A stretch of 56,998 nt of DNA from an uncultured Eubacteriales bacterium. Lineage in GTDB: Bacteria > Bacillota > Clostridia > Oscillospirales > Butyricicoccaceae. This document shows, in pieces, positions 5,770 to 15,005 of the stretch. A program made the translations under genes and the position numbers. How positions within the stretch are numbered: position 1 is the first letter of the stretch; each line of letters begins with the position of its first letter. The stretch is from assembly GCA_910585875.1 (NCBI GenBank), contig CAJUIK010000007.1, positions 6,152 to 63,149 of the forward strand, in the 5' to 3' direction. The notes under the pieces were generated by a model. It was not told the origin of the DNA. It did no database searches and was given only the letters and a program-made list of their open reading frames with translations.

Positions 5770-8601
5770 CTAAGACTGGGGACCAGCCAGACGTGATTTC
5801 AACTTCTCGAAAAAGCCTCCTTTTCTGGGCAGGCCGTCCAGCACAATCTGGGCCTGGCTGCCGCCGGCCCGGTCTTTGGTCACCACAATCTGTTTGTCGA
5901 TTTTCTCTTTTAGCTCGCCCACATGGGAAATCAGCCCCACCAGACGGCGGCCTTCGCCCAGCTCGCCCAGGGTTTTCAGGGCTTGGGCCAGAGATTCCTC
6001 GTCCAGCGAGCCAAAGCCCTCGTCCACAAACAGGGCGTCCAGCTGGACGCCGCCGGCAGAGGCTTGGATTTCGTCCGCCATGCCCAGGGCCAGAGCCAGA
6101 GAGGCCAGGAAGGATTCGCCGCCGGACAGGGTGTTTACGCTGCGCATGGAGCCGTTGTAATGGTCGATCACATCCAACTTTAGGCCGCTTTTGCTCCGGT
6201 TGTCTGTGGCCTCCTCCTGGCGGACCAGCTCATATTGCCCGGCGGACATGGTCATTAGCCGCACGTTGGCCTGGGCCAGGACGCGCTCAAAATAGGAGGC
6301 CTGCACAAAAGTTTCCAGACGGATTTTTTCCTGTCCAGTCAGGGTTCCGCTGGCCGTATTGGAGAGATCCTGCATCCAAGTCAGCCGGGCCTCCTGCTCC
6401 GCCAGCTGTTGGCTCTGCTGGAGGAAGCCCTCCAGGGCCCATTGGTTTTTGGTCAAGCGAGCGTGGTTTTCCTTGTCCTGGCGCTCCAGGTCGTCCAGCG
6501 CCAGGCGGGTTTGCTCCAGTTGACGCTGGCTTTGTTCGACGTCGATATCCTGTCCCTGGGACAGCAGCTCGGCCATGGTCTGCCGCTGCTGTTGGGCGGC
6601 GGCCAGCTGTTCCGCCAGCTGCTGCCGGGTTTGCCGGGCCTCTTCCAGCCGCCGCCGGATTTCCTGGGCTTGGGAGTTCCAGTTTTCTACAGCTTGTTGG
6701 GCCTGCATCCGGTCTGGATAGGTCAGCTGGGCCTGCTGCTGTTGAATTTGCTGGGTTAGGCTCTCCAAAGCGGCCTCCAGCTGAGCGGCGGCGGTCTGCC
6801 GCTGGGAAACTGCCTGGGCCGCCTGGTCCAGCTGGGTCTGCCGCTGGGGCAGGCGGTCGGTTAGCAGCTGGGCTTGCTGGGCTTGGGCCAGGGCCTCCTG
6901 TTCCGCTTGCAGGGTTTGCTCCAGAGCTTGTTTCAGCTCTTTTTGCTTTTGATTGATTTGATGGGGCAGCTCTTCCAGCAAAACGCCGGGCAGCAGAGGC
7001 GCCGCCGCCTCCAGCAGGTTTCCCCGCTGGGTTTCCAGCTGGCCGCGGCTTTGGCCGGCCAGCCGGCTGGCTTCCTCCTGGTCCTGCTGGGCCTGGGCGG
7101 CCTTTTTTTCCGCCTGGCGCAGCTGGTTTTCGCTGGGCGCCTCGGGGGAAGGGGCGGCGGGGCAGGGATGCTTCATCGAGCCGCAGACCGGACAGGGTCG
7201 CCCTTCTTGCAGCCCGGCGGCCAGCAGGCCCGCCTGCTGGTCCAGAAAAGCCCGGTTCATTTGCTGCCATTGCTGGTTCAGCTCCTCGGCCTTCTGCCGC
7301 CGCTGCTGGTATTGCCGCTGGTTTTGAAGGAACTCCTCCTCCAGCCGCTGGGCGGCGCGGCAATGCTGAGTCAGGCTGTTCAACTGCTCGGCTTGGTCCT
7401 GCTGACGCTGGCGTAAAGCCCGGCATTTTTCCGCTTGGGCTTCGACGCCGGCCAGCTGTTCCAGCGTTTGTCGATCCTGCTCCAGGATCTGGCGGGCCTG
7501 TCGCTGTTTTTGCAGCTCCTGTTCCAGAGCCTGCTTTTCCTGTTCCAGCTGGGTGGTCTGCTCCTTTTGCCGGCGGCGCAGCTCCTCCAGCTCGTTATAT
7601 TGGGGCAGCCGGTCTGTCAGAGCGGCGGCCTGGCTGTCCAGCTGCCGGGCCTCCGGCTGGCGGTTCTGAGCCTGCTCCAGGGCTTGGTCGGCCTGCTCCA
7701 AAGCGGGAACCAGCCGCTCTATGGTTTGATCGGCCTTCTCCATGGCTTGACGGTTTTGCAGCCGCTGGCGCTGCTGCGCCAACAGGCCGGTGAGCTGAGA
7801 GATTTCCCGATCCCATTGTTCTTTTTTCTGCTGAAATTGGCCGCTCTGCTCTCGGTCCAATTGCAGCAGCTGCTCCAGAGCCTCTTGTATTTCGCCAGGG
7901 GGCAGGGCGTTTTCCCGAGCCTGCTCCAGCCGAGGGGCCAGGGGGCTGTCCGGCGGACACAAAACGCCTTCGACGAAGTTTCGGGCGCTCTCGCGCAGAC
8001 GGGCGCATTGGCCGTTCAGCTGGTTTGTCTCCTCCCGAAGCCGTTCTTGCAGCCGAAGGTAGGGGTTGGTGTGGAAGATTTTTCGGAAAATCTCCATCCG
8101 CTGGTCCACAGTGGCCAGCAGCAGCTTGAGGAAATCCCCCTGGGCGATCATGGCCACCTGGGAGAACTGATCCCGGTTGACGCCTACAATTTTTTCAATC
8201 TGATTGTCCACGTCTTTAGCCCGGTGGAACTGAAGGCCCTCCGGCCCCCAGAGAGAGGCTTCCGCCGCTTTTTTCACAGTGCCCTCTCCCCGTTTGGCGG
8301 GCCGCTCATAGGCGGGGCTTCGGCGGACGGTATATTCCTTCTCCCCGCACCGGAACGTCAGCTCCACAAAGGTTTCTGTCTTGGGCTGGGCGTATTTGCT
8401 GCGGAACATACTGGTTTCGCGCGTTTGGCCGCTGGGCGCGCCGTAGAGGGCATAGGCGACGGCGTCGAAAATCGTGGTTTTGCCTGCGCCGGTGTCGCCG
8501 GAGATCAGGAAAAGACCTTGGTCGCCCAGCTGCTCTAAATCCAGCTGGATTTCCCCTGCGTAGGGGCCGAAGGCGGACATAGTCAGTTTTAGCGGTCTCA
8601 T
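5770..8601 (-). CDS. sbcC: Exonuclease subunit SbcC (Rad50-like ATPase)
   Basis: SbcC is the SMC-like ATPase partner of the SbcD nuclease and processes hairpins and protein-blocked DNA ends. The 943 residues have the expected layout. Walker A GDTGAGKTTIFDAVAYALYG is at about 34-53. A very long Gln/Glu-rich coiled coil is interrupted by a zinc hook CPVCGS at about 466. The ABC signature LSGGESFLASLALALGMADE is near 825 and Walker B ALFVDEGFGSLDEES near 857. I place the start at 8601, not at an in-frame ATG 15 bases upstream, because GGAGGAAG is then 5 bases away and the start overlaps the sbcD stop as ATGA. The coiled coil is exceptionally Gln-rich. A T-tailed terminator follows. Confidence 0.96.
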   Translation of the reverse strand: MRPLKLTMSAFGPYAGEIQLDLEQLGDQGLFLISGDTGAGKTTIFDAVAYALYGAPSGQTRETSMFRSKYAQPKTETFVELTFRCGEKEYTVRRSPAYERPAKRGEGTVKKAAEASLWGPEGLQFHRAKDVDNQIEKIVGVNRDQFSQVAMIAQGDFLKLLLATVDQRMEIFRKIFHTNPYLRLQERLREETNQLNGQCARLRESARNFVEGVLCPPDSPLAPRLEQARENALPPGEIQEALEQLLQLDREQSGQFQQKKEQWDREISQLTGLLAQQRQRLQNRQAMEKADQTIERLVPALEQADQALEQAQNRQPEARQLDSQAAALTDRLPQYNELEELRRRQKEQTTQLEQEKQALEQELQKQRQARQILEQDRQTLEQLAGVEAQAEKCRALRQRQQDQAEQLNSLTQHCRAAQRLEEEFLQNQRQYQQRRQKAEELNQQWQQMNRAFLDQQAGLLAAGLQEGRPCPVCGSMKHPCPAAPSPEAPSENQLRQAEKKAAQAQQDQEEASRLAGQSRGQLETQRGNLLEAAAPLLPGVLLEELPHQINQKQKELKQALEQTLQAEQEALAQAQQAQLLTDRLPQRQTQLDQAAQAVSQRQTAAAQLEAALESLTQQIQQQQAQLTYPDRMQAQQAVENWNSQAQEIRRRLEEARQTRQQLAEQLAAAQQQRQTMAELLSQGQDIDVEQSQRQLEQTRLALDDLERQDKENHARLTKNQWALEGFLQQSQQLAEQEARLTWMQDLSNTASGTLTGQEKIRLETFVQASYFERVLAQANVRLMTMSAGQYELVRQEEATDNRSKSGLKLDVIDHYNGSMRSVNTLSGGESFLASLALALGMADEIQASAGGVQLDALFVDEGFGSLDEESLAQALKTLGELGEGRRLVGLISHVGELKEKIDKQIVVTKDRAGGSQAQIVLDGLPRKGGFFEKLKSRLAGPQS

Positions 8602-9737
8602 TGTTCTTCCTCCCATACCTCTTCCATCAGCTTTTGGAGATAATCCTTCTGCTGCTGGGAGAGATTTCTGTTGTTTTGCTGCTGAAAGAACTGTTCAAAC
8701 AGCTCCATGGGGCTGCGGTTTTCCACTTTGGCAGAGGGCAGGCCCCGGGTAGGCCGCCGGAAGCGGCTGTTGTCATAGGAGAGCTGCAAAATATTGGGGT
8801 AAATGGTCCGCAGCTTGGCCATGGCTTGGGGAACGCTCTGCTCGTCGGTGAGCGTGACCCATACGAAGGCGTCTCTGGGCAGATCCTGATAAAACTGCCG
8901 ATCCGTCACCTCCAGATAGGAGCCCCGCAGCCGGATCATCTCCCGCAGAGGGGTAAGGGGGAAGGTTTGCAGCGCGGGAGGCGTCCCCTTGGGCCCCAGC
9001 TCCACAATGGTAACAGATTTATCCCGGTCCGCCTCGGAAAAGGAGTATTTCAGCGGCGAGCCGCAATAGCGCAGTTTGCCGCCTTGGAGGGTTTGGGGCA
9101 TATGTAGATGCCCCAAGGCCACATAATCAAAGGCGTTGAAGACGGCGGCGTCCACATTGTCCGCCCCGCCCACCGAAAACTCCTCGGATTCGCACCGCTG
9201 GCTGCCTGTGACGAATTGATGAGCCGCCAGCAGGCTGCGCCGGCCCGGGTCCAGCTTCATCTGTCGGACGGCGCAGGCCAGGGCGTCGGTATAGCTTTCA
9301 ATTTTTTGGTCGGGGAACAGCCGCCGCAGGTGGGCCGGCTTCAGGAAAGGCAACAGAAAAACGTCCAGCGGGCCGTATTCGTCCTCCAGCGTCGTCGGCT
9401 GTACAAAGCCGTTGTAGACAGGGGAGATGTAAATTCGGTTTTTCCGCATCAGCCGGGCGGCAAAGGCCAGGCGCTCTGGGGAATCATGATTGCCGCTGAC
9501 GATAAAGATCGGCAGATCCCGGCGAGCCAGCTCCACCAGAAACCAATCCAGCAGCGTCACCGCCTCGACAGAAGGGGCGGACTTGTTGTAAACGTCTCCC
9601 GCGACGACCAAAGCGTCAGGGCGCTGTTGATCCAGAATCGCTAAAATCTGCATCAAGATATGCCGCTGATCCTCCAGCAGGGAAAGTTCCCCCATGCGCT
9701 TGCCCAGATGCAGGTCGGAAAGATGCATAAATTCCAT
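8598..9737 (-). CDS. sbcD: Exonuclease subunit SbcD (Mre11-like nuclease)
   Basis: SbcD supplies the Mn-dependent nuclease of the SbcCD complex. The 379-residue protein shows the metallophosphoesterase signature in order: D-x-H in MHLSDLHLGK (residues 4-13), GDVYNK (about 48), SGNHDSPERL (about 82), AAHQFVTGS and GHLHMPQ (about 208). The C-terminal capping domain ends in a Gln/Asn-rich tail. The start at 9737 has AAGGAG 7 bases upstream. It is the first gene of an sbcDC operon with translational coupling by ATGA. A TATAGT -10-like element is visible on the minus strand at 9784-9789, but no convincing -35. Confidence 0.95.
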   Translation of the reverse strand: MEFMHLSDLHLGKRMGELSLLEDQRHILMQILAILDQQRPDALVVAGDVYNKSAPSVEAVTLLDWFLVELARRDLPIFIVSGNHDSPERLAFAARLMRKNRIYISPVYNGFVQPTTLEDEYGPLDVFLLPFLKPAHLRRLFPDQKIESYTDALACAVRQMKLDPGRRSLLAAHQFVTGSQRCESEEFSVGGADNVDAAVFNAFDYVALGHLHMPQTLQGGKLRYCGSPLKYSFSEADRDKSVTIVELGPKGTPPALQTFPLTPLREMIRLRGSYLEVTDRQFYQDLPRDAFVWVTLTDEQSVPQAMAKLRTIYPNILQLSYDNSRFRRPTRGLPSAKVENRSPMELFEQFFQQQNNRNLSQQQKDYLQKLMEEVWEEEQ

Positions 9738-9884
9738 AAAAATCTCCTTTTTTATCGCTTGGAATGGGGACAGGCAGCAAGGCTACTATACCACGATTTG
9801 CCGCAAAAAGAAAGAGGGGCGGCCCCGCCTTGTAAGCGCCGAGCCTCCGCTTCGAGGGCGAATGGAGGGACGCAGATTTTTTGG

Positions 9885-10050
9885 AAACAGGGGGCGGGAA
9901 AAGGGGATGAAAAAATCTTTTTTGGGGGGAATGGGAAAAGGAGCAAATTATATTTGGAACAGGGCGGCGAAGGACGGCAAGAAATGAGGGGAAGGGGGAA
10001 AAAGGGGAAAACAGGGAGGAAGAAAGGGGATTTCAGGAAAACGGCGGCGC
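9885..10050 (+). other. Purine-rich intergenic tract with a G-quadruplex motif
   Basis: The 428-base gap between sbcD and the MATE gene holds no gene I can support. The plus strand from about 9885 to 10050 is overwhelmingly G and A. Within it, 9988-10016 has four G runs (4, 5, 4 and 3 or more) with loops of 2, 5 and 6 bases, a canonical intramolecular G-quadruplex pattern. It lies about 35 bases upstream of the MATE promoter. Confidence 0.6.
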
Positions 10051-10051
10051 C

Positions 10052-10079
10052 TTGACTTTTGGGCGGGGGCCGCTATAAT
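10052..10079 (+). promoter_or_regulatory. SigmaA-type promoter of the MATE gene
   Basis: TTGACT (10052-10057) and TATAAT (10074-10079) are separated by 16 bp, about 85 bases upstream of the start codon. Both hexamers are near consensus. Confidence 0.8.
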
Positions 10080-10165
10080 GATTCTCTGGATGAAGGCGGC
10101 GAGCGCCCTTTGAAGCTGGCGAAGCCGCCGCAAACAATCAATGAAACATAAGGAGGTAGAGGACG

Positions 10166-11569
10166 ATGGCGAGAGGATTCAGAAGATGGAGCAACGGCGG
10201 CAGTATTACAGAGGGCGTGATCTGGCAGCAGCTGCTGGCCTTCTTTTTCCCGATTCTGTTGGGGACGTTTTTTCAGCAGCTCTACAATACGGCGGACGCC
10301 ATGATTGTGGGCAATTTTGTGGGCAAAGAAGCCCTGGCCGCCGTGGGCGGAACCACCAGCGTGCTCATCAATTTTCTGGTGGGCCTGTTCGTGGGCGTGG
10401 CTTCCGGCGCCACGGTGGTGATCGCCCAGTATTTTGGCGGCCGGCAGTTTGAGGAAGTTCGCCGGGCCACCCATACCTCCATGGCGCTGGCCCTGGCGGC
10501 GGGGGCGGGCATCATGGTCGTCGGCCTGGTTTTTGCTGCGCCGGCCCTGGAAGCCATGGGCACCCCGGAGGATATCCTGGGCTATGCCGTCGTCTATCTG
10601 CGCATTTATTTCTTGGGCACAATCCCCAGCTTCCTTTATAATATGGGCTCGGGCATCCTGCGGGCCATGGGCGACACCAAACGGCCTCTGTATTATCTGA
10701 TCGCCGCCTGCCTGGTCAATATCGCCTTGGATCTGGTCTTCGTGGCGGCTCTGGGCTGGGGCGTAGTGGGCGTAGCCGTCGCCACCATCGCCTCTCAGGC
10801 GGTCAGCGCCGTGCTGGTGCTGCTGGCCCTGTGCCGGGGGGACACCCTCTATGAGCTGCGGCTGAAGGAGCTGCGCTTCACTCCCCACATCCTCAAAAAC
10901 ATCATCAAAATCGGCCTGCCCGCCGGCATTCAGTCGGATATGTACTCAATTTCCAACATCCTGATCCAGGCCAGCGTCAATTCCTTCGGCACCAACACCG
11001 TGGCCGCCTGGACGGCCCAAGGCAAGGTGGACGGCTTTTTCTGGATGGTGTTGGGCGCCTTCGGGATGTCCATCACCACCTTTGTGGGCCAGAATTTCGG
11101 CGCTCAGCAATACCAGCGGATGCGCAAGAGCATCTGGGTCTCCATGGCCATGGCCGCCGGGACCACCGTGGCCATCAGCCTGCTGTTTTATATCTTTGCA
11201 TCCCCTCTCATCGGCTTGTTCAGCGCCGACGCCGCCGTGTTGGAAAGCGGCGTGGACATCATGCGCTATCTGGCGCCCTGGTATATCACTTTTGTCTGTA
11301 TTGAGATTTTCTCCGGCGCCATTCGGGGAACCGGCGATTCTCTGATTCCCATGATCCTCACCTGCGGCGGCGTCTGCCTGTTCCGGGTGGCTTGGATTTA
11401 CCTGGTGCTGCCTTCCCATCATGATTTCCACACACTGATCCTCAGTTATCCGGTGAGTTGGGTGATTACCTCCATTCTGTTCGGGGCCTATTATTTTCAC
11501 GGCGGCTGGCTGCGCCGGCGCATCGCCGTCATGGGCTTCCAGCCGGAAAAAAGGCCGGCGAAAAGCTGA
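10166..11569 (+). CDS. MATE-family multidrug/cation exporter
   Basis: A 467-residue integral membrane protein with about 12 hydrophobic segments in two homologous halves, typical of DinF/NorM-type MATE transporters, which expel drugs or metabolites using Na+ or H+ gradients. The first helix region ITEGVIWQQLLAFFFPILLG and the following FFQQLYNTADAMIVGNFVG are characteristic of the Clostridia branch. The usual length is 440-470. AAGGAGG lies 11 bases before the start at 10166. A near-consensus promoter lies upstream and a terminator just downstream, so the gene is monocistronic. The substrate cannot be told from sequence. Confidence 0.93.
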   Translation: MARGFRRWSNGGSITEGVIWQQLLAFFFPILLGTFFQQLYNTADAMIVGNFVGKEALAAVGGTTSVLINFLVGLFVGVASGATVVIAQYFGGRQFEEVRRATHTSMALALAAGAGIMVVGLVFAAPALEAMGTPEDILGYAVVYLRIYFLGTIPSFLYNMGSGILRAMGDTKRPLYYLIAACLVNIALDLVFVAALGWGVVGVAVATIASQAVSAVLVLLALCRGDTLYELRLKELRFTPHILKNIIKIGLPAGIQSDMYSISNILIQASVNSFGTNTVAAWTAQGKVDGFFWMVLGAFGMSITTFVGQNFGAQQYQRMRKSIWVSMAMAAGTTVAISLLFYIFASPLIGLFSADAAVLESGVDIMRYLAPWYITFVCIEIFSGAIRGTGDSLIPMILTCGGVCLFRVAWIYLVLPSHHDFHTLILSYPVSWVITSILFGAYYFHGGWLRRRIAVMGFQPEKRPAKS

Positions 11570-11582
11570 GCAGCCGGAGCCA

Positions 11583-11618
11583 AAAAGCCCGTTTCCCTTG
11601 GGGGAAGCGGGCTTTTTT
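11583..11618. terminator. Bidirectional terminator between MATE and dipeptidase genes
   Basis: AAGCCCG-T-TTCCC pairs with GGGAA-G-CGGGCTT around a short loop, with A5 before and T6 after. It serves both converging genes. Confidence 0.88.
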
Positions 11619-11633
11619 GTGGGGCAAAGGGTT

Positions 11634-12608
11634 TTATTTCAGCGTCTCGTCGATCAGGCGTAGCATATTGCCGGAGCAGATTTTGTCGACCTCGCTTTCG
11701 GTGAAATGGGCGGAAAGGGCCTGGATGATCCGGGGCATCCCGGCGTAATCCTGGAATTCCAAAGTGCTGGAGATGCCGTCGAAATCCGAGCCGAAGCCCA
11801 GGGCGTCTATGCCGGCCTTGTCCCGGATATGGCGCATATGGCGGATCACAGAGTCGATATCGGTGTGCTCAGCCCCCTCGTTGAGGAACTGGGAGGCGAA
11901 ATTGATCCCCACGACGCCGCCCTTTTCGCCCAAAGCCTTCAGCATCTCGTCCGTCAGGTTCCGGGTGTGATTGCACAGGGCCCGGCAGCAGGAATGGGAG
12001 GCGATGAAGGGCTTTTTGCTGTGTTGAACGATATCCCAGAAACCGCCGTCGGACAGATGGGATACGTCGATCAGCATCCCCAGCTGATCCATGCGCTCCA
12101 CGCAGTCCAGCCCGAATTGCTTGAGCCCCCGGTTCATGACCTCCGGGTCCTTGGAATTGGGGAAGCCCAGGCTGTTTTCATAGTTCCAGGTGAAGGAAAT
12201 CAGCCGGACGCCCTTTTGATAGAATTCCTCCAGCCGCTCCATCTTGCCTTCCAGAGGCACGCCGTCTTCCACTGTGAGCACACTGGAGATTTTGCCCGAC
12301 TCCTGATTGCTGCGGATATCCGCCCCATTCATTGCGGGTGCCAGAAACTCCCGGTTGGCCTCCAGCTCTTTCAGATAAGCTTGGTAGACGAACTGGAAAT
12401 AATCGTAGGGGGGCAGAGTCACTCCCTTGCCGGCGCCGCTGTCGTGGGTGGGGATGAAGATGGCGAAAAATTCCGCCAGCGCCCCGCCCTGGCGCAGTTT
12501 TTCCATATTGATGTGGCCCGGGTTGTTTTGCAGGGTAATTTTGCCCCCGGAGCGGGCGATACATTCGCCGATGGTGTCGCAATGGGTGTCGATGACGCGC
12601 ATTTCCAT
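11634..12608 (-). CDS. Membrane dipeptidase (renal dipeptidase family, M19)
   Basis: A zinc metallopeptidase of the amidohydrolase fold that cleaves dipeptides, 324 residues. The first metal motif is DTHCD (residues 6-10), the bridging Glu region is SVLTVEDG, then DVSHLSD, the histidine segment ASHSCCRALCNHTRNLTD, and the final catalytic Asp in GFGSDFDGI. I chose the ATG at 12608, with AAAGGA upstream, over an open extension of 80 residues; M19 proteins normally begin close to the DTH motif. The bacterial form lacks a signal peptide here, so it is cytosolic. It may be transcribed with the cysteine-synthase-like gene upstream (142-base gap). Confidence 0.92.
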   Translation of the reverse strand: MEMRVIDTHCDTIGECIARSGGKITLQNNPGHINMEKLRQGGALAEFFAIFIPTHDSGAGKGVTLPPYDYFQFVYQAYLKELEANREFLAPAMNGADIRSNQESGKISSVLTVEDGVPLEGKMERLEEFYQKGVRLISFTWNYENSLGFPNSKDPEVMNRGLKQFGLDCVERMDQLGMLIDVSHLSDGGFWDIVQHSKKPFIASHSCCRALCNHTRNLTDEMLKALGEKGGVVGINFASQFLNEGAEHTDIDSVIRHMRHIRDKAGIDALGFGSDFDGISSTLEFQDYAGMPRIIQALSAHFTESEVDKICSGNMLRLIDETLK

Positions 12609-12750
12609 AAAAATACCGTCCTTTCGCATGGTTGAATTTGATGTGTTTTCCTCTGCTTCCGCCCAGTGCCAAAGGCGGGTCCGAGGCTTTCGGCCCCGCC
12701 GACTATAAAAGCAGGCAAAACTGGGCAGAATAGAGGGGGCAGAGGCCGTC

Positions 12751-13677
12751 TCAGCCGGGCAGAATGTCGGAGGCCAGGTAGCGCTCGCCGCCGTCGGGAA
12801 GCAGGACGACCAAGGTCTTGCCGGCGGCTTCGGGCCGACAGGCCACATGGACGGCGGCGGCCAAAGCCGCGCCGGAGGCCACGCCGCACAAAATGCCTTC
12901 GGAACGGCACAGGTCTAGGCACAGCTGCCGGGCGTCCGCCCCCCGCACCCGCAGCACCTCGTCGATGAGATGGGCGTTGAGGATCGGGGGCGCAAAGCCC
13001 GCGCCCAGGCCCCGGATGGAGTGAGCCCCGGGCAAGCCGCCGGAAAGCACCGGGCTTTCATTAGGCTCCACAGCCACCACCTGGCAATCCATGCACCGGC
13101 TTTTGATGAATTCGCCGCAGCCCGTCAGAGCGGCGCCGGAGCCCACCCCCGCCACCAAGTAATCCACTTGGGGCAGCTGAGCCAGGATCTCCGGCCCGGC
13201 GCCCTGGCGATAGGCCTGGCAGGCGTCGTCGTTTTCAAAGGGACGGGGATGAAAAGCCCCGGGGACGGCGGCAGCCAGCTGGGCCGCCCGCCGCCGGGCG
13301 CCGTCGGCGCCCTCTCGGCCGGGAGTCAGCTCCGCCCGGCCGCCGTAGACCTCCACCAGCCGGGGGATTTGAGGTTCCGCCGTTTCGGGCATGACCATAA
13401 TCGCCTTCAGGCTCAGGGCGGCGCAGGCCATGGCCAAGGAGACGGCGGCGTCTCCGCCGGCGGCCTCCACCACCGTTCCCCCCGACGCCAGCTCCCCCCG
13501 GTTTATGGCGGCCAGCAGCATGGCGAAGGCCTCCCGGTCCTTGGCGCTTCCGGCGGGGTTCAGATATTCCAGTTTGGCCACAATGACGGCGCGGCAGCCA
13601 TAGAGGGCGCTGAGCTTATGCAGCCGCAGCAGAGGGGCGCCCGCCGCCAGCTGGACAGCGCTGTCGTATACCGCCAT
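12751..13677 (-). CDS. Cysteine-synthase-like PLP enzyme with an altered substrate loop
   Basis: A fold-type II PLP enzyme of the O-acetylserine sulfhydrylase/cystathionine beta-synthase group, 308 residues. The Schiff-base lysine is K46 in NPAGSAKDREAF. The phosphate-binding loop GVGSGAALTG and the C-terminal GLGAGFAPPIL and ILCGVASGAA and LLPDGGERYL motifs are typical of CysK. The substrate/PLP-binding loop, normally T-S-G-N-T-G, reads AAGGDAAV (residues 72-79), so the Asn that contacts PLP and the Ser/Thr that hold the substrate carboxylate are missing. Activity may be altered or lost. A strong AGGAGG precedes the chosen start at 13677. The gene is divergent from the serine-synthesis operon. 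Confidence 0.85.
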   Translation of the reverse strand: MAVYDSAVQLAAGAPLLRLHKLSALYGCRAVIVAKLEYLNPAGSAKDREAFAMLLAAINRGELASGGTVVEAAGGDAAVSLAMACAALSLKAIMVMPETAEPQIPRLVEVYGGRAELTPGREGADGARRRAAQLAAAVPGAFHPRPFENDDACQAYRQGAGPEILAQLPQVDYLVAGVGSGAALTGCGEFIKSRCMDCQVVAVEPNESPVLSGGLPGAHSIRGLGAGFAPPILNAHLIDEVLRVRGADARQLCLDLCRSEGILCGVASGAALAAAVHVACRPEAAGKTLVVLLPDGGERYLASDILPG

Positions 13678-13770
13678 AAAACCCCCTCCTTCTTGTACAA
13701 TTTTACTATCCCCGCCGTCGGATAGCAACCGCCAAACGAGAATATTTATGAAAAACGGAAAAAATCAAAA

Positions 13771-13806
13771 TTGCAACTTGTGTAAACTGTCCAATAATGA
13801 TAGAAT
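13771..13806 (+). promoter_or_regulatory. Probable promoter of the serine operon
   Basis: Two overlapping candidates are seen: TTGCAA (13771-13776) with AATAAT 16 bp later, and TTGTGT (13778-13783) with TAGAAT (13801-13806) 17 bp later. The leader to the start at 13929 is about 115 bases. I recognise no riboswitch in it. Confidence 0.5.
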
Positions 13807-13928
13807 GTACCTAAAGAAGAAAAAAGACATTGGAGCCGAAGGGGTTTTCCGCCGGTTTCAATCTTTTTGCTATGTCGAGAGAGTCTGAAAAACAATTGAA
13901 ATATTTGGATTGCAGGAGGAAGAAAATC

Positions 13929-15005
13929 ATGCACAAGAAGCTCTTTATCCCCGGCCCTGTGGACGTGCGGCCCGAAGTGCTGGCCAAGATGTCCACCCCT
14001 ATGATCTCCCACCGCGGCAAGGCCGCCACCGAACTGGGCAAGGACGTCTGCTCCAAGCTGCAAAAGGTGTTCCAGACGAAGAACGTCGTTGTTCTTTCCA
14101 CCACTTCCGGCTCCGGCCTGATGGAAAGCGCCGTCAAGTGCTGCACAGCCAAGAAGGCCGCCGTCTTCTCCATCGGCGCCTTTGGCGACAGATGGTATAA
14201 GATGGCCGTGGCCAACGGCGTGCCCGCCGACAAGTTCCGCGCCGAGGACGGCAAAGCCACCGATCCTGCCGATGTGGATAAGGCCCTGGCCACCGGCCAA
14301 TACGATTTGGTGACTGTGACCCACAACGAGACTTCCGTGGGCATCATGAACCCCATCAAGGAGATCGCCGACGTGGTGAAGAAGTATCCCGACGTGGTGT
14401 TCTGCGTGGACACCGTGTCCTCCATGGGCGGCGCCAGCATCCCTGTGGACGAGCTGGGCATCGATTTCTGCATCACTTCCACCCAGAAGTGCCTGGGGTG
14501 CCCTCCGGGCATGAGCGCCGCTTCCGTCTCCCAAAAGGCCTATGACCGCGCCAAGACCGTGCCCAACCGCGGCCTGTATCTGGACATTGTGGAGATCTAT
14601 GACAAGGTTGTGAAGGACGACAAGTATCAGTATCCCTCCACCCCCAGCGAATCCCATATGTTCGCCCTGCAGGAAGAACTGACTTATATCCTGGAGACAG
14701 AGGGCCTGGAAAACCGCTTCGCCCGCCACGCCGAGATGGCCAAATATATCCAGGATTGGGCCCGCAAGCACTTCGCCCTGTTCTCTGACGAGAGATACTT
14801 GAGCAACACAGTCACCACCATCGCCAACACCAAGGGAATCAGCGTGGCCGATCTGAACAAGAAGCTGGCTGAAAAAGGCATGGAGATCTCCAATGGCTAT
14901 GGCGACCTGAAGGAGAAGACCTTCCGTATCTCCCATATGGGCGATATGACCATGGACGACATGAAGCTGGTTACATCCGCCATCGAAGAGGTTCTGGGCC
15001 TCTAA
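13929..15005 (+). CDS. Class V aminotransferase (phosphoserine/alanine-glyoxylate type)
   Basis: A PLP-dependent aminotransferase of 358 residues that begins KKLFIPGPVDVRPEVL, the characteristic opening of the alanine-glyoxylate/serine-pyruvate aminotransferase family (PGPxxVxPxV). The PLP lysine is in ITSTQKCLGCPPG, preceded by the acidic FCVDTVSSMGG segment. Directly followed by serA and DUF1015, so the likely reaction is transfer of an amino group from glutamate to 3-phosphohydroxypyruvate (a SerC role), inferred from context. The start at 13929 has AGGAGG 9 bases upstream; the open frame extends further but without a ribosome-binding site. Codon use is strongly biased (AAG, GCC), as in a highly expressed gene. 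Confidence 0.9.
   Translation: MHKKLFIPGPVDVRPEVLAKMSTPMISHRGKAATELGKDVCSKLQKVFQTKNVVVLSTTSGSGLMESAVKCCTAKKAAVFSIGAFGDRWYKMAVANGVPADKFRAEDGKATDPADVDKALATGQYDLVTVTHNETSVGIMNPIKEIADVVKKYPDVVFCVDTVSSMGGASIPVDELGIDFCITSTQKCLGCPPGMSAASVSQKAYDRAKTVPNRGLYLDIVEIYDKVVKDDKYQYPSTPSESHMFALQEELTYILETEGLENRFARHAEMAKYIQDWARKHFALFSDERYLSNTVTTIANTKGISVADLNKKLAEKGMEISNGYGDLKEKTFRISHMGDMTMDDMKLVTSAIEEVLGL

Noticed and set aside
5706..6956. Plus-strand frames opposite sbcC
   Set aside because: Pro/Gly/Ala/Arg-rich translation typical of shadow frames; sbcC motifs are intact on the minus strand.
12609..12750. Purine or other riboswitch before the dipeptidase gene
   Set aside because: Only a small GC hairpin without a T run; no conserved core seen.
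13807..13928. Riboswitch in the leader of the serine operon
   Set aside because: About 120 bases with no recognisable glycine, SAM or other riboswitch core and no terminator hairpin.
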